Source of the DNA: Peptococcaceae bacterium
GTDB taxonomy: Bacteria; Bacillota; Peptococcia; DRI-13; PHAD01
Assembly: GCA_024655825.1 (NCBI GenBank)
Contig: JANLFJ010000002.1
Coordinates: 62,001 to 126,000 of the forward strand
DNA: 64,000 nucleotides
Reading direction: 5' to 3'
Position numbers and translations under genes: made by a program. Below are positions 27,479-35,978 of this stretch, one piece after another; within the stretch, counting starts at the first letter, position 1, and each line of letters begins with the position of its first letter. The notes under the pieces are model-generated. The model saw only the letters and a list, made by a program, of their open reading frames with translations. It searched no databases and was not told where the DNA came from.

Positions 27479-27494
27479 CTCGCAACCGCTCCTT

Positions 27495-28508
27495 TCAATG
27501 GCGTTTCCGGCCAGGCCCCTGTTCTCCGTAGCCATAGGGATGGGCGCTGTGCCAGCGCAGGGCGCTTGATAATATCGTGTCCAGATCGCTGTGTTCTGGC
27601 TCCCAACCAAAAACGCTCTTCATGGCGGAGTTGTCGGCCACCAGGCTATGCGGGTCTCCTGCCCGGCGTTCTACATATTCAACAGGGAGCTTATCCCCAA
27701 TGAGAGCCTCTGCTTTTTGAATAATCTCCATCACCGAAAACCCTCGGCCCGTGCCAACATTCAAAGCCCTGCCTGGCAGTCCATTCTCCAGGGCGCCGAG
27801 AGCAAGAATATGAGCTTTGGCCAGGTCCAGCACATGGATATAATCGCGAATGCAGGTGCCGTCAGGTGTATCATAGTCCGTGCCGTATACATAAAGCCTC
27901 TGCCGCAGCCCCAGGGCTGTTTGCAGCATCAGGGGAACGAGGTGCATCTCCGGCCGGTGGTCTTCGCCAAGCTGACCGTCCAGCGCCGCTCCCGCGGCAT
28001 TAAAATAGCGCAGGGCTATCCAGCCGATCCCATGCGCCCTGCCCATCCACTGCAGGTATTCTTCAATCATGCGCTTGGAAGCGCCATAGGGGTTAATCGG
28101 CTCAAGCGGGGACCCCTCGCTGATCGGGACGGCCTCAGGAATCCCATATACAGCAGCGGTGGACGAAAGGACCACCTGCTTTACGCCGGCCTTCACGGCT
28201 TCTTCCAGGAACGCAAAGGACTGGGCCGTATTTTCACGAAAATACAGTTCCGGTTGGGCATAGGATTCGCTGACCAGACTCTTGGCGGCAAAATGGATCA
28301 CCGAACCAATCTCATGGGTTTCGATAATAAACCTCACCAGCTCAAGGTCAGCTATATCCCCCTCGTAAAAATGCCGGCTGGCGACAGCCTCCCGGTGGCC
28401 GGTGGACAGGTTATCCAGAACCGCCACCGGCACTCCTGCCTTAATTAGCTCGGCAACCGTGTGACTGCCGATATAGCCCGCGCCGCCTGTCACCAAAACC
28501 GGCTTCAT
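27495..28508 (-). CDS. galE: UDP-glucose 4-epimerase
   Basis: 337 residues. Rossmann motif VTGGAGYIGSH at the N-terminus, catalytic Ser-x-Tyr-x3-Lys seen as SSTAAVYG and NPYGASK, and the family's GTGRGFSVMEII near residue 245. It interconverts UDP-glucose and UDP-galactose. The start at 28508 follows GGGAGG; the open frame to 28649 is excluded. It works with GalU just upstream to supply nucleotide sugars for the surface glycosylation genes. Confidence 0.93.
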   Translation of the reverse strand: MKPVLVTGGAGYIGSHTVAELIKAGVPVAVLDNLSTGHREAVASRHFYEGDIADLELVRFIIETHEIGSVIHFAAKSLVSESYAQPELYFRENTAQSFAFLEEAVKAGVKQVVLSSTAAVYGIPEAVPISEGSPLEPINPYGASKRMIEEYLQWMGRAHGIGWIALRYFNAAGAALDGQLGEDHRPEMHLVPLMLQTALGLRQRLYVYGTDYDTPDGTCIRDYIHVLDLAKAHILALGALENGLPGRALNVGTGRGFSVMEIIQKAEALIGDKLPVEYVERRAGDPHSLVADNSAMKSVFGWEPEHSDLDTILSSALRWHSAHPYGYGEQGPGRKRH

Positions 28509-29418
28509 ATATAACCTCCCGCTTCCTGCAGATCCGTTTTTCTTCAAACAATACTTCTTCCATATAGGCCAGCAAATCAGAGTACAATTCCGGGCGGGCC
28601 AAGGCCAGTTTGATTCCGGCCTGCAGATAGCCCAGCTTATCCCCCACATCGAAACGCCTGCCTGCCAAGGGCAGCGCCAGCAGCGGGCGCTCCCGGCACA
28701 CTTCCTTAAGCGCGTCTGTCAACTGGAACTCTCCGCCGCGGCCCGGTTTTAACTGTTCGAGGACCGGAAAGATGGATGGCTTTAAGATATAGCGCCCAAT
28801 AACCGCAAGATTAGACGGAGCCTCCTCCACGGCCGGTTTTTCCACCAAATCGTTAATCCAAAACGCTTCTCCCGGGTCCTGCAGATTGCCATATTGGGGA
28901 CAAACAATGCCGTACCTCTTAACGTCCCGGGGGTCTACCCGTTGGACCCCGACCACTTCCGTATCATGCTTTTCGTAAACCTCCATCAACTGCCGCAAAG
29001 CCGGCTTTTCGGATACCACGATATCGTCGCCCAGGAGCACGGCAAATGGTTCATCTCCGACAAATTCCCGGGCGCACAACACTGCATGCCCTAAGCCCAA
29101 GGGTTCCTGCTGGCGAACGTAGTGGATATGCGCCATTTGAGCAATCCCGCGAATTGTATTGAGGGTGTCCGTATCGCCGCTGGCGGCCAGCGTCCTCTCC
29201 AATTCAACGGACCTGTCGAAGTGGTCCTCGATGGCTCGCTTATTTCTTCCCGTTATGATAACGATGCTTTCGATTCCGGACTGCACAATCTCTTCAACAA
29301 TATATTGAATGGCCGGTTTATCGACTATAGGCAGCATTTCTTTCGGTTGGGCCTTTGTAGCGGGAAGAAACCTGATGCCCAGTCCTGCTGCGGGAATTAC
29401 GGCTTTCCTAATTTTCAC
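28441..29418 (-). CDS. galU: UTP-glucose-1-phosphate uridylyltransferase
   Basis: 325 residues from a GTG at 29418 (GAGAGG eight bases upstream). The pyrophosphorylase signature is clear: AVIPAAGLGIRFLPATKAQP, then LPIVDKPAIQYIVEE, LLGDDIV and LVEKPAVEEAPSN. It makes UDP-glucose from UTP and glucose-1-phosphate. The frame runs 68 bases into galE and ends in a basic, atypical tail (after EEVLFEEKRI), which suggests that the ancestral stop was lost. Confidence 0.93.
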   Translation of the reverse strand: MKIRKAVIPAAGLGIRFLPATKAQPKEMLPIVDKPAIQYIVEEIVQSGIESIVIITGRNKRAIEDHFDRSVELERTLAASGDTDTLNTIRGIAQMAHIHYVRQQEPLGLGHAVLCAREFVGDEPFAVLLGDDIVVSEKPALRQLMEVYEKHDTEVVGVQRVDPRDVKRYGIVCPQYGNLQDPGEAFWINDLVEKPAVEEAPSNLAVIGRYILKPSIFPVLEQLKPGRGGEFQLTDALKEVCRERPLLALPLAGRRFDVGDKLGYLQAGIKLALARPELYSDLLAYMEEVLFEEKRICRKREVIYEAGFGDRRRGLYRQSHGCRAN

Positions 29419-29878
29419 AGAGATCACCTCTCACCTGTTTTTCTTTAAAAACCCAGCAACGGCTGCCAATATAGTTTATCGCCATGCCTGCCCCGGTGGC
29501 TGCGAGCTTGCTGGACCAAAGAGCCAGCCGCAGGGAATCCCGGCAGATGAACAACAGCGCTGCCGATACCAGCAGGGCAAGCCCGTTTACCGTGCCAAAC
29601 TTGACCGCCTCCCAAAAGACAGTATTGCCGGCGGCCCTGAAGGTCCACTGGCGATTAAAATAAAAGCTGTTTACTACCCCTGCGGAATAAGCGACCCCTT
29701 GCGCCAGGAGGTGCGGCAGTCCGGCATGAGTCAGGATAAAAAAGACGATAAAATCAACTGCCGTATTGCCTGCCCCTACGGTACAAAAACGCAGGAACTC
29801 GAAAAAATTCTGTTTGTTGATGGGCACCCTATTCACCCCTTCATCTTCAGTATAATTATCTCCGGTTTCCAACTTCAT
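29408..29878 (-). CDS. GtrA-family membrane protein (lipid-linked sugar flippase candidate)
   Basis: 156 residues with four helices; the opening FLRFCTVGAGNTAVDF and the C-terminal INYIGSRCWVFKE are GtrA/DPMS signatures. GtrA-like proteins are thought to move undecaprenyl-phosphate-linked sugar across the membrane or support the GT2 enzyme. The ATG at 29878 overlaps the GT2 gene by 23 bases; a GTG at 29827, eight bases after AAGGGG, would give a more usual N-terminus and may be the true start. Confidence 0.88.
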   Translation of the reverse strand: MKLETGDNYTEDEGVNRVPINKQNFFEFLRFCTVGAGNTAVDFIVFFILTHAGLPHLLAQGVAYSAGVVNSFYFNRQWTFRAAGNTVFWEAVKFGTVNGLALLVSAALLFICRDSLRLALWSSKLAATGAGMAINYIGSRCWVFKEKQVRGDLCEN

Positions 29879-30803
29879 CTTCGTTCCGGAGAAGGTAGAG
29901 CGGCCTGTTTTTCACTTCGTCATAAATCCTGCCGACATACTCTCCCATTATCCCAAGGGCAATCAGGATCACGCCGTCCAGCAGGAAAAGGCCGGCAAAA
30001 AGAACCGCCCATCCCGCGGCCGGATCGCCTTTGAAAAGCGCCAGGGCTACAGACGCAACCAGGCAGACGAAACCGGCAAAAGAGATCGCCAACCCCAGAT
30101 GCATCGCCAGCTTCAACGGCTTATGAGAAAAGGAAGCGATTCCGTCTGCGGCGAAGCGAAGCATTTTTTTCAGCGGGTATTTTGTCTCCCCGGCGAAACG
30201 CTCCTCCCGGACGTACTCCACGGCAGTCTGGGAAAACCCCACCCAGCTGACCAGGCCGCGGACAAAACGGTTTTTCTCCCGGATGCTTTTCATGGCCTCG
30301 CATACCTTACGGTCTATCAGCCGGAAGTCACCGGTATCAAGAGGAATATCCACTTCCGCCAGGGCGCGGAGTGTCCGATAGAAAACTGCTGCGGTCCATT
30401 TTTTGAACAGGGTCTCCCCATTCCGTTTTACCCGCCTGGCATAGACCACATCATAACCTGCCTGCCATTTCTCAATCATCCGGGGAATCACCTCAGGGGG
30501 GTCCTGCAAATCGGCATCAATGATCACCACGGCATCCCCGCGGGCATAATCCATGCCCGCCGTTATCGCCATCTGATGTCCGAAATTGCGCGAGAAATCC
30601 AGCAGCCTTACCCTGTCATCCTGTTGGGCGAACTCCCTGATCAGGCTTGCCGTCTGATCACTGCTTCCGTCGTTGACGAAAAGCAGTTCATAAGTGTCCC
30701 CTATCGATTCCATCACCAGTGTCAGCCGGCGGTAAGTTTCGTTTACCACGGCTTCTTCGTTGTAAACAGGAACGATGACGGTATAACGAACGGTGCCTTC
30801 CAT
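29856..30803 (-). CDS. GT2 glycosyltransferase (polyprenyl-phosphate sugar synthase type)
   Basis: 315 residues. GT-A domain with VIVPVYNEEAVV, LFVNDGSSDQT, the DADLQDPPE motif (metal/nucleotide-sugar binding) and a QMAITAGMDYARGD segment, followed by two C-terminal helices (about 235-295), the layout of YkcC/CsbB/ArnC-type enzymes that load a sugar onto undecaprenyl phosphate. AAGGAGG seven bases before the ATG. It follows the GT-C gene by 34 bases; the pair resembles YkcB-YkcC of Bacillus. Confidence 0.92.
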   Translation of the reverse strand: MEGTVRYTVIVPVYNEEAVVNETYRRLTLVMESIGDTYELLFVNDGSSDQTASLIREFAQQDDRVRLLDFSRNFGHQMAITAGMDYARGDAVVIIDADLQDPPEVIPRMIEKWQAGYDVVYARRVKRNGETLFKKWTAAVFYRTLRALAEVDIPLDTGDFRLIDRKVCEAMKSIREKNRFVRGLVSWVGFSQTAVEYVREERFAGETKYPLKKMLRFAADGIASFSHKPLKLAMHLGLAISFAGFVCLVASVALALFKGDPAAGWAVLFAGLFLLDGVILIALGIMGEYVGRIYDEVKNRPLYLLRNEDEVGNRR

Positions 30804-30837
30804 TGCGCCGCCTCCTTGTGTTAATTAATCAACAGCC

Positions 30838-32919
30838 TTATGGATCGACTCTATACAACGTATTGGCATCTCCCATACCCCTGGGGCCATCGAAAAAACC
30901 ATTCCCCTGCCACTCTTCCCTGGGAACCTCGGTGCCGTGAGCGCGGATCCATGCCAGCACAGAGCTTCCGCCGCCTCCGAAGCCGGAGCCGGATGAAATG
31001 AGGAAGTACTTGATTTCTTTATTTGCCACCATTTTTTCCAGTTTCTCCACCGTAAGAATGGGATCCGAACCGCTGAAACCTCCCATAGCCATGACTGCCT
31101 TGCCTGTTTGAATGATATAGTTTTGCGCCGAGCTTGCGTTGGGAACGGCAAAGAGGTATTTTTCCCCGGTGTTGTTTTTGGTTACATAATCAAGCAGCCT
31201 GGTATTGATTCCGGAATCCATGTTTCTTCCCCCCACGCCCTGTCGGGGGCCAAAACCCGTTTGCCCCGGACCGGCTTGGGGCAACATGCCGTTGTCGCCG
31301 TAAAGAAGGGGCGTGGCTGACCAGTACAGGGGCGCTATCAGCAATACAAGCATTCCGGCCGTTGCGGCCAGGGCAGTCAGCCTCTCTTTTTTAGCGCCGA
31401 CGAACAATACCAGGGCTAAGCCTATGCCAGCGCTTCCGATGCCAATCGTCCAGCCCGCGCCAATTTGCTGCTGGTAAGGCCGCAGGATATATAACTCAAA
31501 AAGAGTGGTGATCAGCAGGCCTGAGGGTAGCAGCCAAGTCTTCCAGCCCTCTTTTTCGCGATACAAGTTCCAGAGCTCGACCCAGCCTGCCCCGGCCAGG
31601 GCGGCGATGGGCGGCGCCAGCATAATCAGGTAGTAGTGATGGAAAAACCGCGCCGCACTGAAAAAGACCATCCCTGGCACAAGCCAGCCCAGCCAGAAAA
31701 GAGATTCCAATTGTTTATCCGAAAGCGGCTCTTTCCGGCGCAAACCGGACAGCAAACCTGCGCCTGCCAGGGCCACAAACGGCAAGAGCCAGCTGATTTG
31801 ACCGGACAACTCTCTCTGGAAAAGGCGCAGGGGACCTGGTTGACCTGTGCCGAAGGCGCCGCCCCGGCCTTGTGGTCCACCCCCTGCGAAGCCGCCCATT
31901 TGTCCTTGCCTGCCACTGCCGTCAGGGCGTAAGGCTCCGGGAGGCATGTTGCTGCCGTTTGGCTGCATCTGCTGCGGGTTAGGCACAGCAGTTCCATTAT
32001 CCGTTCCTTGAGCCGGGGTGAGGACTGTGTTCACTCCCGGTCGTGTTGGCTGCTGGCCTGACACGTTTGGGCCGTCCTGGTTTATTGGCTGGCGGTTGGG
32101 AGCGGCGCCTCCCGGCCCACCGCCCCTGTTCATGCCCGTAAGGCGGGACAGCCCGTTGTAGCCGAAAGCCAGTTCCAGGACGGAATTAGTCTGGCTGCTA
32201 CCGATGTAAGGCCGGTTTTCCGGCGGGATCAAGTCGACAACCACGCCCCAAGACAGGGATATGCCGGTCATAATTACCGTTGCCGCTATCAAACCGGCCA
32301 GTTTCTTTTTCCACGGGCCTTTGAAGGCCAGCAGGTATAAGAGGTAAAATGCCGGCACCACCAGGTAGGCCTGGAGCATCTTAATATTAAAGCCCACCCC
32401 GATCATGGCGAAGGCCGCCAAAACCAAAGAAATCTTGCCGCGCTTAATGCCCTTGAACAACAACCAGGAAGCCAACAGGAGGGCAAAGACCAGGAGGCTG
32501 TCAATATTGTTGGTTCGGCTAACGGCAACGGCGATGGGTGAACAGGCCATTACCAGCGAGGCAATCCTGGCCGCCGTTTTCCCGAAGGTCGGCTTGACCA
32601 GAATATACACCATCAGGACCGAACCGATCCCCGCCAGGGCCTGAGGAAGAATTACGCTCCAACCGTGAACTCCGAAGACATAAGCAAAAACGGTCTGGAC
32701 CCAGAAAGCCACCGGCGGTTTATCCACCGTAACAAACCCGGCTGGGTCAAAGGAAGCGAAGAAAAAGTTATGAAAACTCTGCAGCATGCTGGTTACGGCT
32801 GCCGTGTAATACGCGTTGGAGTATTGCTCCTTCCAGATATTAAAAATATTTAAAAAAGCGGAGAGCAAAACGATGGGGGCCAGAATTATATCGAAACGAA
32901 AACCATTCTTGGGCCTCAT
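30838..32919 (-). CDS. YkcB/ArnT-like GT-C membrane glycosyltransferase
   Basis: 693 residues. About 12 helices; the first outer loop carries the catalytic-type FDPAGFVTVDKPPVAFW (Asp residues and a Lys-Pro-Pro motif), as in ArnT/PMT-like enzymes that use a lipid-phosphate sugar donor. A Gly/Pro/Gln/Asn-rich loop of about 100 residues (265-365) interrupts the helices, as seen in YkcB homologues. The start at 32919 is chosen because AAAGGGG precedes it and the predicted transcript begins near 32950; an ATG at 32940 would leave almost no leader. It heads the glycosylation operon and probably transfers the sugar to an acceptor outside the membrane. Confidence 0.9.
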   Translation of the reverse strand: MRPKNGFRFDIILAPIVLLSAFLNIFNIWKEQYSNAYYTAAVTSMLQSFHNFFFASFDPAGFVTVDKPPVAFWVQTVFAYVFGVHGWSVILPQALAGIGSVLMVYILVKPTFGKTAARIASLVMACSPIAVAVSRTNNIDSLLVFALLLASWLLFKGIKRGKISLVLAAFAMIGVGFNIKMLQAYLVVPAFYLLYLLAFKGPWKKKLAGLIAATVIMTGISLSWGVVVDLIPPENRPYIGSSQTNSVLELAFGYNGLSRLTGMNRGGGPGGAAPNRQPINQDGPNVSGQQPTRPGVNTVLTPAQGTDNGTAVPNPQQMQPNGSNMPPGALRPDGSGRQGQMGGFAGGGPQGRGGAFGTGQPGPLRLFQRELSGQISWLLPFVALAGAGLLSGLRRKEPLSDKQLESLFWLGWLVPGMVFFSAARFFHHYYLIMLAPPIAALAGAGWVELWNLYREKEGWKTWLLPSGLLITTLFELYILRPYQQQIGAGWTIGIGSAGIGLALVLFVGAKKERLTALAATAGMLVLLIAPLYWSATPLLYGDNGMLPQAGPGQTGFGPRQGVGGRNMDSGINTRLLDYVTKNNTGEKYLFAVPNASSAQNYIIQTGKAVMAMGGFSGSDPILTVEKLEKMVANKEIKYFLISSGSGFGGGGSSVLAWIRAHGTEVPREEWQGNGFFDGPRGMGDANTLYRVDP

Positions 32920-32956
32920 TGGATTGATTACCCCTTTCATTTCCGGCGTCGTTACA

Positions 32957-33032
32957 ATAATACCCTTCTTAGCTGAATTGTCCCTTAACCGCAGCTGAAT
33001 ATTAAATGATAAACAACTGAAGATCCGCTGAA
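32957..33032 (-). promoter_or_regulatory. Promoter of the glycosylation operon with 11-bp-phased CTGAA repeats
   Basis: On the plus strand CTGAA occurs at 32973, 32995, 33017 and 33028, with CTTAA at 32984: all on one 11-bp grid. On the coding strand these are TTCAG-N6 direct repeats, followed after exactly ten bases by TATTAT (32962-32957) as -10. The -35 position is poor, so this looks like a PhoB/OmpR-type activator site. Confidence 0.75.
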
Positions 33033-33301
33033 AACATCGGCACCAGCACGCTTCCGTTTATATTTATGGGGGCTGGGGAAAAAACCTTTTCAGCACCGTT
33101 TATGTAAACCTTAATCGTCGCAGGACCATTATTATCAGCAGGTGGTTGTGGCTTTTTGGAGTCATCTCTTTTGGGCATAAGTTCCATAATCTTATCAACT
33201 ACGCTTTGAGTTGTGATTCCTTTATTGACGAGTTCAGCCCACATGCTGTTTCTTTCTTGCCTGGACTGTTCTATATACTTCCGGCGTTCTTCCTCACTCA
33301 T
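33002..33301 (-). CDS. Small protein with partial copper-amine-oxidase-N-like domain
   Basis: 99 residues: a charged helical N-terminus (about 1-50, rich in Glu/Arg/Lys), a Pro/Asn linker, then IKVYINGAEKVF and PININGSVLVPM, the first two strands of a copper-amine-oxidase N-terminal-like domain common in Clostridia surface proteins. The domain stops right after VLVPM, where the CTGAA repeats of the next promoter begin, and there is no signal peptide. The frame is also open upstream with coding-like sequence (to TAA near 33355). It is probably a remnant, though it has its own regulated promoter. Confidence 0.5.
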   Translation of the reverse strand: MSEEERRKYIEQSRQERNSMWAELVNKGITTQSVVDKIMELMPKRDDSKKPQPPADNNGPATIKVYINGAEKVFSPAPININGSVLVPMFSADLQLFII

Positions 33302-33352
33302 GTTTTTCGTCTTTTCAAATGTCGCCTTTTGCTGTTCCTCTTGTTCCAGAAC

Positions 33353-33417
33353 ATATTACCCCCCAAAGCTGAATCAGCTCTGAACAATTACTGAAATTTG
33401 AATAAGTAACAGCTGAA
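33353..33417 (-). promoter_or_regulatory. Promoter with 11-bp-phased CTGAA repeats upstream of the small protein
   Basis: Plus-strand CTGAA at 33369, 33380, 33391 and 33413 (one step skipped at 33402). On the coding strand the last TTCAG is followed after ten bases by TAATAT (33358-33353). Same architecture as the promoters at 32957 and 35689. Confidence 0.7.
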
Positions 33418-33498
33418 AATTAGCTTAAAAAAGGCATTCATACGCAAAAACACTACGCATGAATGCCGTCACTCTGTTGAGCCTGCCAATGTGAATAT

Positions 33499-34965
33499 TC
33501 AAACGGGAAGCCAGACCTGAAAAGTGCTTCCCTCCCCCTCCCGGCTTACAACACTGATTGTTCCCCCGTGGGCGTCCACGATGTGTTTGGTAATCGCCAA
33601 CCCCAAACCGGAACCTCCGTGCTTGCGAGTCCTGGAAGTATCGCTGCGATAAAAGCGGTCAAAAATATGGGGCAAATGTTCTGCAGCGATCCCTGGGCCG
33701 TTATCCTGAACGGTGAATAGGACTCCGTTGTTTGCTGCGGCCAAAGAAATCCGGATCTCCCCTTTTTCAGGATCAGTGTGCTGCACTGCGTTTTGAAACA
33801 GGTTTAAGATCACCTGTTTGATTTTATCGACATCATATTTGCATTTCATATCCGGCTCAATCTCTAGGCTAAGCCTTCTTAAACCGGCCAATATGGTAAA
33901 CTGCGGCTCCATTTCCCGGATAACAGCATCGAGTGAGCCTTCGGCCAGTTCCAAACAGGGTTCCCGTTCCAGCTTCGCCAGCAGCAGGAGGTCATGGACC
34001 AGTTTATTGAGCCGTTCCGACTCACTGCGCATGCTTTTCAACGCTTTAAAAAGCTGCTCCGGCTGCTGCGCCGCGCCCCTAAACAGCACATCCAGGAATC
34101 CCCGGATGGAGGTCAACGGGGTGCGCAGCTCATGAGAGGCATCGGCGATGAACCGCCGCATCTGTTCCTTGGTTTCCCTTTCAGCCGCAAAGGAGGTCTC
34201 CAGCCGCTCCAGCATGCCGTTAAAGGATTCCGCCAGGCGGTCAATTTCCGTTTGCCCCTGCCGGATCGGAAAGCGCCGGTCCAAATTGCCGGCATCAATT
34301 TGTTCAGCTGTCTTCACCATGTTGGACAACGGCACCAGGGTTTTCCGCAGCACCGGCAAAAACACAAACAGCCCCCCCACCATGGCCAAGAGGGACAGGA
34401 GCAAGAATTGAAGCAACTGCCCAGCCAGCAATTCTCTCAGCGGCCCTGTGGGAGTGCTTACCTGGATGAGGCCCAGCACGCGGCCCGGCCCTGCGGCAAT
34501 CGGCTCCAGCACCACTAATTGCTGGATTCCTCCGTCGTTGACCACCCGGTAATTAGGCTCCCCCCTTCTGGACGGTTTCTTGTTCAATATTACGTCTAAA
34601 TACTCCCTAGCCTCCAGTTGGGGCGGGTTTACGCCGTCCGGGCCGTTCATCAGGATGGTAAAACTGCCGTCGGCATCAATCAGGGCCAGGTTTGCGCCGG
34701 GGATGAAAAAAAAGGGCTGGCGGGGGGGGGCGCTTCCGACGCCCAGACCCAACTGCAGCCAGGCATTGGCGGGAACGGACATGATCTGGGTCTGAATGGT
34801 GGCAGCCCTGTTTCTATAGACCACATCCCGCATGAAAACATATTGCAACAAACCGATCAGCACCAGCAAAACAGCCAGGATCAGCAGCGACCGGTATAAC
34901 AGCTGATTCTTCAGCGAGTTGGGAGATAACAGGGACTTAAGGCGAACAACAACTTTTTTGTTCAT
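33499..34965 (-). CDS. PhoR-type membrane sensor histidine kinase
   Basis: 488 residues: helix 1 (about 23-45), an extracytoplasmic domain of about 130 residues, helix 2 (about 185-207), HAMP, HisKA with the phospho-accepting His in DASHELRTPLTSIRGF, and a HATPase domain with DNGPGIAAEHLPHIFDRFYR and GGSGLGLAI. The start overlaps the response regulator stop by four bases. It reports an envelope signal to the OmpR-type regulator, and the shared repeats tie it to the glycosylation operon. Confidence 0.94.
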   Translation of the reverse strand: MNKKVVVRLKSLLSPNSLKNQLLYRSLLILAVLLVLIGLLQYVFMRDVVYRNRAATIQTQIMSVPANAWLQLGLGVGSAPPRQPFFFIPGANLALIDADGSFTILMNGPDGVNPPQLEAREYLDVILNKKPSRRGEPNYRVVNDGGIQQLVVLEPIAAGPGRVLGLIQVSTPTGPLRELLAGQLLQFLLLSLLAMVGGLFVFLPVLRKTLVPLSNMVKTAEQIDAGNLDRRFPIRQGQTEIDRLAESFNGMLERLETSFAAERETKEQMRRFIADASHELRTPLTSIRGFLDVLFRGAAQQPEQLFKALKSMRSESERLNKLVHDLLLLAKLEREPCLELAEGSLDAVIREMEPQFTILAGLRRLSLEIEPDMKCKYDVDKIKQVILNLFQNAVQHTDPEKGEIRISLAAANNGVLFTVQDNGPGIAAEHLPHIFDRFYRSDTSRTRKHGGSGLGLAITKHIVDAHGGTISVVSREGEGSTFQVWLPV

Positions 34966-35645
34966 GGCAGATCAACCCGGTATCCCGACCCGCGGACAGT
35001 CCTGATAATACGATGGTCTTTATCGTTTAACTTCTCCCGCAGCAACCTAATATAGACTTCGACTATGTTCTCGTCCCCGACAAAATTAATCCCCCAAACC
35101 CGATCAAGTATCATTGTTTTACTTAATACCAGCCCGTGATTAAGCAGCAGGTATTTTAGAAGTTCATACTCCGTGGGGGACAATTCCAAAACCCTGTTTT
35201 CAAGTTTGATTTCCTTGCGGCGGTCATCCAACTGAAAAGGCCCGATCACCACTTCCCCAAACAAATTGGGAAACTGGTTGCGGACCCGGGCATAGATTCT
35301 GGCCAACAGTTCTTCGAAGCTAAAAGGTTTTACTACATAATCATCTGCCCCCAACATGAGGCCCTTAACCCGGTCATCAACCTCATCCCTGGCCGTCAGC
35401 ATAATCACTGATACATTTTCTATTTTCTTAAGCATCTTACATACCTCGAACCCGTCCATTCCGGGCATCATGACATCAAGGACCGCTACATGGGGTTTGA
35501 ACTCTTTAACCAGCGTTATGGCCGTCACGCCATCCTGGGCCGTTTTAACTTCAAATCCCTCGTTCTGCAGGCCCAGCTCTAGAAACTGCAAGATATTCGG
35601 TTCATCATCCACCAATAATACTTTAATTCCCTTGAGCTGTTCCAT
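34962..35645 (-). CDS. OmpR/PhoB-family response regulator
   Basis: 227 residues: receiver domain (LLVDDEPNILQFLE, Asp in VAVLDVMMPGMDG, MLTARDE, Lys in YVVKPFSFEELLAR) and a winged-helix DNA-binding domain (LSPTEYELLKYLLLNHG, ending VRGSGYRVDLP). Regulators of this class bind as tandem dimers to direct repeats spaced 11 bp, exactly the pattern seen upstream of this gene and two others, so it is probably autoregulated and controls the glycosylation operon. Confidence 0.95.
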   Translation of the reverse strand: MEQLKGIKVLLVDDEPNILQFLELGLQNEGFEVKTAQDGVTAITLVKEFKPHVAVLDVMMPGMDGFEVCKMLKKIENVSVIMLTARDEVDDRVKGLMLGADDYVVKPFSFEELLARIYARVRNQFPNLFGEVVIGPFQLDDRRKEIKLENRVLELSPTEYELLKYLLLNHGLVLSKTMILDRVWGINFVGDENIVEVYIRLLREKLNDKDHRIIRTVRGSGYRVDLP

Positions 35646-35688
35646 TCTTGATTACCACTTCTCTTCACGCCTGATTATCTGTTTTAAT

Positions 35689-35731
35689 ATTATCCTCTTT
35701 ACAGCTGAAATTGTACTGAAGAGAAACTGAA
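35689..35731 (-). promoter_or_regulatory. Promoter of the two-component operon with 11-bp-phased CTGAA repeats
   Basis: Plus-strand CTGAA at 35705, 35716 and 35727, exactly 11 bp apart. On the coding strand the last TTCAG is followed after ten bases by GATAAT (35694-35689). Start near 35682, about 37 bases before the regulator gene. Confidence 0.75.
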
Positions 35732-35747
35732 AATTTGTTTAAGGTTT

Positions 35748-35906
35748 CTATAATTTTTCTATGCTCTTTATCAGTTCATATGCAATATTAGGGCTATCAA
35801 GCCGCATGATACTTTCTTCAGCACTTCCAAAACTTAAGCGGTCTCCAAACTTTTTTGCTGATGTGTAGACGGAACGGCTAAGCCCACCTGCTACAACTAA
35901 ATCCGG
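35748..35906 (-). pseudogene. 5'-truncated gene fragment, unknown family
   Basis: On the minus strand an uninterrupted 52-codon frame ends at TAG 35748-35750 and reads like a real protein end (DLVVAGGLSRSVYTSAKKFG, then an acidic helix and Ser-Ile-Glu-Lys-Leu). A stop lies directly upstream and there is no plausible start, so it is the tail of a lost gene. I do not recognise the family. From 35907 to 35978 I see nothing. Confidence 0.4.
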
Positions 35907-35978
35907 CTAGTATATCAAGCCATGAATATAACCTAATCGCCGCACCAGCCCCCATAATGTTCCTCTGCTGGACTTATA

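Noticed and set aside
33301-33354. Short basic leader peptide overlapping the start of the 33301 gene
   Set aside because: Its ATG lies within the predicted -10 region, upstream of the likely transcript start.
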